The notes under the pieces: model-generated
The model's input: only the letters and a program-made list of their open reading frames with translations
The model's database searches: none
Told to the model about the DNA's origin: nothing
NCBI GenBank assembly: GCA_030280995.1
Contig: JASXTE010000001.1
Span: 18,602,606-18,666,605, forward strand
Direction: 5' to 3'
Length of the DNA stretch: 64,000 bases
From: Hemileia vastatrix
Lineage: Eukaryota; Basidiomycota; Pucciniomycetes; Pucciniales; Zaghouaniaceae
Translations under genes and position numbers: made by a program
In this document: one piece after another, positions 59,869-64,000 of the stretch
Position numbering within the stretch: position 1 is the stretch's first letter
Layout: each line of letters starts with the position of its first letter

Positions 59869-61032
59869 TTAACCAGTCAACTCCAAACTGATTCCCAAAT
59901 CAAATTGATAACCAATTCTTGCCTGAAAATCCATCAAGAATGGCCCACCCAAAACTGCTTTTACATTACCTTTAGCAATGTAAAAATGAACCTTTCCTGA
60001 GGCTCCTCCAACATCTAACTTCACAAACTCTGAAGTTCCAACCAATTCAGTGACATGGCCACCGATACCTCTCAAATTCCCACCAATACCAGTTTTGATG
60101 GGGAGGCCCATATGAGTTGCCTCAAACAAAGAAATCAGGTTTATCTGAGAACCTGAATCCACCAATGCCCTTGCCTCCCTGCCATTCAGAGTGACATTGA
60201 CATATCCCGGAGGAGCAGAAAAATGAGTTTCCAACCCCTCACCAAACTTTTCAGCAGAATCACAAATGTATTCTACCTCACCAGAAGAAACTCTTCTCCT
60301 GGTCAACAACTTTTTCTGTCTATCAGCCAACCCTGGACTGATAGCATACAATTCCCCATAAGATAGGGAAACCTGACCCTGATTCATCCTTTCCAGGACA
60401 GAGTCCATAACATTAACTTGACCAGACACTACTGGCCTCTCAAAGTGAGCTCTTTGCTTCACCACCTTGGTCCTAGAAGATTCTTGAGGACCATAACCAC
60501 CAACAGATTTACCATTAACAGGAACCAAACCAGATCCCTCACCAGAACCTCTGACTCCAACAGGCTTTGGCAATGAAGCCAAAGGGACATCCTCCTCATA
60601 GTCAGAATCCACCTCCATTGGCATTGGCTCACCATTCAGGTCCAATGCACCAAAACTAGGGGGACCCATGTCAGCCATACCCTTCTGTATCTTGTACAGC
60701 TCCTCTTTTCTGTACCTCTTCCTAGCTGCACTCAGCTTAGGATCCACCTTTGAAGCATTTGGCTTTGGTTGGGCCTGAGAACTGCTCTTAGGCCTACCCA
60801 CCTTTCCTGCTTCCACATCATAAACACCAGCCAAGCATTCACCACTTGACTGTCCACCACAAGAATACAACTCCAAACCACCAAAGGAAGTAGAAAAAGA
60901 GACTATATTGACCTCCTTCCCCTTTCCCTTGACGTCCTCATCTACCTTAACAGAAGACTTCCCCTGATCAGGAATATCCTCAAACCTTGGCCTCCTTTGA
61001 TTGAGACCATCCCTTCTCCTGACCAAATCCAC
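59869..61032 (-). CDS. Element D protease region
   Basis: A 387-codon frame with no stop. The N-terminal half is Lys/Arg/Glu/Pro-rich. The C-terminal third is a retropepsin-like fold with ALVDSGSQINLIS (catalytic DSG near 60150), a hydrophobic flap-like Gly-rich segment (GIGGNLRGIGGHV), and AVLGGPFLMDF near the end, matching the conserved I/V-LG block of Ty3 proteases. It would process the Gag-Pol precursor. It overlaps the Gag frame by 91 bp in another frame, so translation would need a frameshift near 61000-61035; whether that is programmed or a mutation cannot be told here. Confidence 0.75.
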   Translation of the reverse strand: MDLVRRRDGLNQRRPRFEDIPDQGKSSVKVDEDVKGKGKEVNIVSFSTSFGGLELYSCGGQSSGECLAGVYDVEAGKVGRPKSSSQAQPKPNASKVDPKLSAARKRYRKEELYKIQKGMADMGPPSFGALDLNGEPMPMEVDSDYEEDVPLASLPKPVGVRGSGEGSGLVPVNGKSVGGYGPQESSRTKVVKQRAHFERPVVSGQVNVMDSVLERMNQGQVSLSYGELYAISPGLADRQKKLLTRRRVSSGEVEYICDSAEKFGEGLETHFSAPPGYVNVTLNGREARALVDSGSQINLISLFEATHMGLPIKTGIGGNLRGIGGHVTELVGTSEFVKLDVGGASGKVHFYIAKGNVKAVLGGPFLMDFQARIGYQFDLGISLELTG

Positions 61033-62088
61033 AGAGCCTGCCCCTCACTGGGCTTCACAAATGAACCATCAGGGAACTTAAAAACCCTGTCATCAAACTC
61101 CACTTTTCCTTCAGACACATCTCTGTTCAGTGCCCAACAATCATTGGACCTGTGCCCCATCCTACTGCAATAAGAGCAAACCCAAGGATCACTCCTACCA
61201 GCCCTCTTTTCAAAATCTCTAGGCTGAGAAGGTGCCTTATTAAACTTCTTGGCCTCCTGAACAAAAATGTGCAGATTCTTTGTAAGATCAGCCAACTGCT
61301 TCACCATTGGGTCCCTCTCCTGTTTGGGAACCTGCACCAAATTTTTCTCCTCCTTCTTCTCCCTGACTTCCTCTTCAGCCAAAGCCTCACTGAATTTTCT
61401 GACATACTTGGCATACCCCTCCTGATAGGTGTCCACAGCCAATAACTTCAAATGGGCCTCAACAGCCTCCTTCACCTTATCCAAGGCAGGCAACTTCTGG
61501 TCCCCATTAGAAAGAGTCTTCATCAATTCCTTTCTTGACAGCTCCTTCAACACATCCATCCTGACATCTCTAGCCAGGGCAGACCAAAAAAACATCTTTG
61601 GCAGCATTTTCATGTGCCAGCTCCTCCACTTCCACCAAATATTCCACCACAGGATCAAACTGTAGCAAAAACTTCCTGTAACTATGTAAGTTACCAACAC
61701 CACTATAAGATTGCCATTAACTGACAACCTTGTTCAGATCCACCATAGTGAACCTGACACCCCATCTATCCACCATCTCCCTACACAAAAATCTCCAATC
61801 CCTCTTCTTGTAGCCAGACATGGCCACAATCTCCTTCTCCACTGACCTATCACCAATGAAGAAGATAATCTGCTTCACCATGTCCAGGTAGGAAGCACCA
61901 TCCACTGCAGCAGCAGTTTCATACTTCTCTAGAAACCACTTGACATCCTCCCCATAATACTTGGTACCACCCCAAGTTTTAATCCTCACACACTCCCTAA
62001 CCATCACAGAAGGAGGACCATCCCCCCCACTGACAGTCACCACAGGAATAGCAGAACCAGAAGCCATTCCTCCAGACCAAAACACCAA
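60942..62088 (-). pseudogene. gag: Element D Gag (one stop, one frameshift)
   Basis: Capsid/nucleocapsid protein. The frame from 62088 carries the N-terminal capsid part with DVKWFLEKYETAA and FIGDRSVEKEIVAMSGY, typical of Ty3 Gag, and meets a TAA near 61717. The same frame remains meaningful past it to about 61590. There a run of seven A (plus strand) marks a shift into the frame of 61727-60942, which holds KLLAVDTYQEGYAKYVRKFSEAL and a zinc knuckle C-x2-C-x4-H-x4-C (CSYCSRMGHRSNDC, about 61140-61180). The knuckle is intact, in contrast with that of element A. Confidence 0.85.
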
Positions 62089-62137
62089 AAAGAGCCAACC
62101 AACGAAAACAGAGATTCCAAAGAACTAGCAAGTTCTA

Positions 62138-62154
62138 CCCCACGTTGGGCGCCA
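62138..62154 (-). promoter_or_regulatory. Primer-binding site of element D
   Basis: On the minus strand TGGCGCCCAACGTGGGG lies 4 nt after the 5' LTR end. It has the form of a site complementary to the 3' end of a tRNA-Lys (the tRNA-Lys1,2 type known from several retroelements). Minus-strand DNA synthesis would start here. Confidence 0.88.
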
Positions 62155-62158
62155 GAAA

Positions 62159-63250
62159 TGTAGACAATCCTATAGTACTAGCTATAGGCCTTGACCAAGG
62201 GAGTTGGAGAAAAACCAGAGAGAAAATCCCCTGTCCCTTTAGAAAAATAGAGTGAGATTTACTTGCTAAAGTAATTTGGTTCCTGTTTTGCTAAAGCTCC
62301 TGTTTAACACACTTGACTGCTTGATGAGCCAAGAAAGTAGTCCCCAGATAGACTACCAGACCAAAGAACTGAAATGTAGAACAAAGTCCACACCAGAGAC
62401 AGCAAAGATACTTGATGTAGGCTGAAAATCCACACCAGAGACAGCAATAATACTTGCTATAGCTTGCAAGACTATAACAGAGAAATCAGTTGCCAAAGTT
62501 AAGTTAAATGAAGAACTCACTTGCAACAAACACAGCCAATTGTGGCCAGAAACAGTGAAAACTGAGTGAGGAACAATGATATCACCTCTGGATGGTTGTA
62601 TGATGATTAAGGTTGCCCAAAACTGTCTTATTCACTATGTACACAGAGACCACTAACTAAGAGCCCATGCGCACCCACCAATCTGGCGCCTGTACCCGCC
62701 AAATTGCATAAAAAAACCCTCCTGAAGCACTCCCCAACCTCCTAAACAGAGGCGGGCGGGCCGCCCAATGTCGGAGATGCCGCCTGAAGCGGCCCGGCCT
62801 CCCTGAAGCCAGAAAACCAACAAAAACCACTAATCTACTTAGAAAAATTAGCTACAACTACTAAAACTTTTAAAACACGGAATTTCACTATAACAACATT
62901 GAGACATGAAATATAAAGAAAAATTAGCTCTATCCAATGGTACTAAGCACTTAACCCTAAGACTTAAGGTTAGCCCGTAAAACACAAAAAACAAAATTAA
63001 ACAGCAATCTTTTATAAATGAAAAAGGAGGAAATGACCCCTTAAAACTCAGAATATGAAAAATGTCTACAAGACATAAAATATAGAGAAAACCCAGGGCT
63101 ATCCAATGATAGTACCCACATACCCGCAGACCCAATATCCACGGAATAAAACCAGAAAAATACCCAATTCCTTAACAGATGCCAATTAAGACATGCACAA
63201 ACAGCGCCAAATCACACAACAAAGGCCCCTGCCAATGTTGGAAGACCACA
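62159..63250 (-). repeat. 5' LTR of element D
   Basis: 1092 bp, TG...CA, the near-identical partner of 50189-51261. It has an extra segment of about 20 bp (CTGAAGCACTCCCCAACC region, about 62722) relative to the other LTR. The outer end is followed by ACAT. Confidence 0.93.
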
Positions 63251-63254
63251 ACAT

Positions 63255-64000
63255 TTTTGTAAGAAATACTAGATGAACTGAAGAAAAATTCTACCCCAGC
63301 TACTCTCCATCATAGAAGTGTCCAGCACAAGTTTGGACAAACTTGTGCTGGACACTTTTGGTCAGGTGCAGTCAGATGGGAGCAATTCTCTCTATGGAAA
63401 TGAAGATAAATATTTGATAAATAATTACACTAGAAGTAGTTTGATATGGCAAAATTTTCATCCTGAAGTTTTGGTAAAGCTCAAGTAAATTTTTTTTTAT
63501 TTTTACAAAAAAGAAAATTTAGCGCAAGTTTAGCCCTGATTGTGCTTATTTGATTCAACATCTCTTTTTTTGTTTATTGCAGGAATTTAACTTGGATTTT
63601 AATTTTCATCTTTGATTTATTTTATTTTACTTTATTCCCCTCATATTGCTTTTGGATTGAAGTTTATTTTTTGTAAAATAAATTATTTTCATATTTTTTT
63701 ACCTTTATTTAATAATATTATAAAATGTGTAACATCACCCAGTATTCATTTGGCACACAAGTTTTTGATATACTGATAATATTAATATTATAATGGTGAC
63801 AAAAAATTAATAAATTGATAAATATGAGTGAGGCACAAAGATTGAATAACAGTGGACATGTTTATAAGAAATTCCAGATGATTTAAAATGACTTGCACCC
63901 TGGCTACTCTCCATGATAAAAGTGTCCAGCAAAAGTTTGGCCAAACTTGAGCTGGACACTTTTGGTTGCATGCCGTCAGATGCAATCATTTCTTTTAACG
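63255..64000. repeat. P3 palindromic repeat array, right segment
   Basis: This is the same repeat as left of element D. At 63316-63357 the arms AAGTGTCCAGCACAAGTTTG and their reverse complement are perfect over 20 bp with a 2-nt centre. A second, slightly imperfect copy lies at 63918-63964. A spacer block, 63700-63860, resembles 50030-50180, which gives a longer repeat period of about 600 bp here. Confidence 0.85.

Larger units (their letters stand above)
50189..63250 (-). mobile_element. D: complete 13.06-kb Ty3 retrotransposon, minus strand
   Basis: Two LTRs begin TG and end CA in plus-strand reading: 50189-51261 and 62159-63250. ACAT flanks both outer ends (50185-50188 and 63251-63254). 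A primer-binding site and a polypurine tract sit at the proper inner edges. Order on the minus strand: Gag, protease, linker, RT, RNase H, integrase, then a 4.3-kb 3' region with two antisense zinc-cluster-like genes. Internal stops make this copy non-autonomous. Confidence 0.93.
47663..64000. mobile_element. P3: left end of a third P1-like transposon, hosting element D
   Basis: The left end at 47663 reads CACCACGGTAAATCTG, a G-rich stretch, then AACTTCTAGCAATCCCC, collinear with the P1 terminal repeat though decayed. It interrupts the RT of element C at a codon whose flanks match D. Inside are 0.6 kb of AT-rich DNA, then a palindromic repeat array that is split by the complete Ty3 element D and continues to the window edge. 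No P3 gene is in view, and the right end is outside. Confidence 0.65.

Noticed and set aside
1..64000. tRNA, rRNA or other classical RNA genes
   Set aside because: No cloverleaf with B-box-like GGTTCGAANCC or rRNA signature was recognised; the tRNA-like sequence at 62138-62154 is a primer-binding site.

Overview
This is a transposon-dominated block of an AT-rich fungal genome. No unambiguous host gene is visible. Introns are short (56-101 nt, GTAAGT-type donors) and the DNA transposase is of the basidiomycete Plavaka/CMC type. Tet-like 2OG oxygenase genes and thick nests of Ty3 elements fit a rust fungus (Pucciniales) with an expanded genome. The species is inferred, not shown.

Layout. (1) 1-4248 and 31171-34677: a decayed Ty3/chromovirus element, A (+ strand: Gag, protease, RT, RNase H, integrase, chromodomain). 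(2) 4249-31170: a 26.9-kb DNA transposon, P1, inserted in A's integrase codons, with 40-bp terminal inverted repeats and a TAT target duplication. P1 carries a SNF2/Rad5-16-like helicase, a Plavaka-type transposase, a Tet-like oxygenase and three unrecognised genes. It also holds a 1.9-kb array of palindromes, a run of about ten different hairpins and over 5 kb of AT-rich DNA. (3) 34678-36079: an RT/RNase H fragment, B, interrupted by A. (4) 36080-39660: decayed accessory reading frames. (5) About 39660-41563: the right end of a P1-related element, P2. (6) 41564-47662: a decayed minus-strand Ty3 element, C, cut at its RT by the left end (47663) of a third P1-like element, P3, which runs out of the window. 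(7) 50189-63250: a complete 13.06-kb minus-strand Ty3 element, D (LTRs, Lys-type PBS, PPT, ACAT target duplication), inserted in P3's palindromic repeats.

Two systems deserve attention. First, P1 combines a CMC transposase with a chromatin remodeller and a TET/JBP-type enzyme, together with internal and terminal palindromes. Second, the Ty3 elements A, C and D carry, between pol and the 3' LTR and on the opposite strand, reading frames with a fungal Zn2Cys6-like cysteine pattern followed by Ser/Pro-rich tails. Nearly all elements are broken by stops that look like CGA/CAA/CAG codons converted by C-to-T change, so most entries are pseudogenes. The nesting gives an order: B before A before P1, and C before P3 before D.
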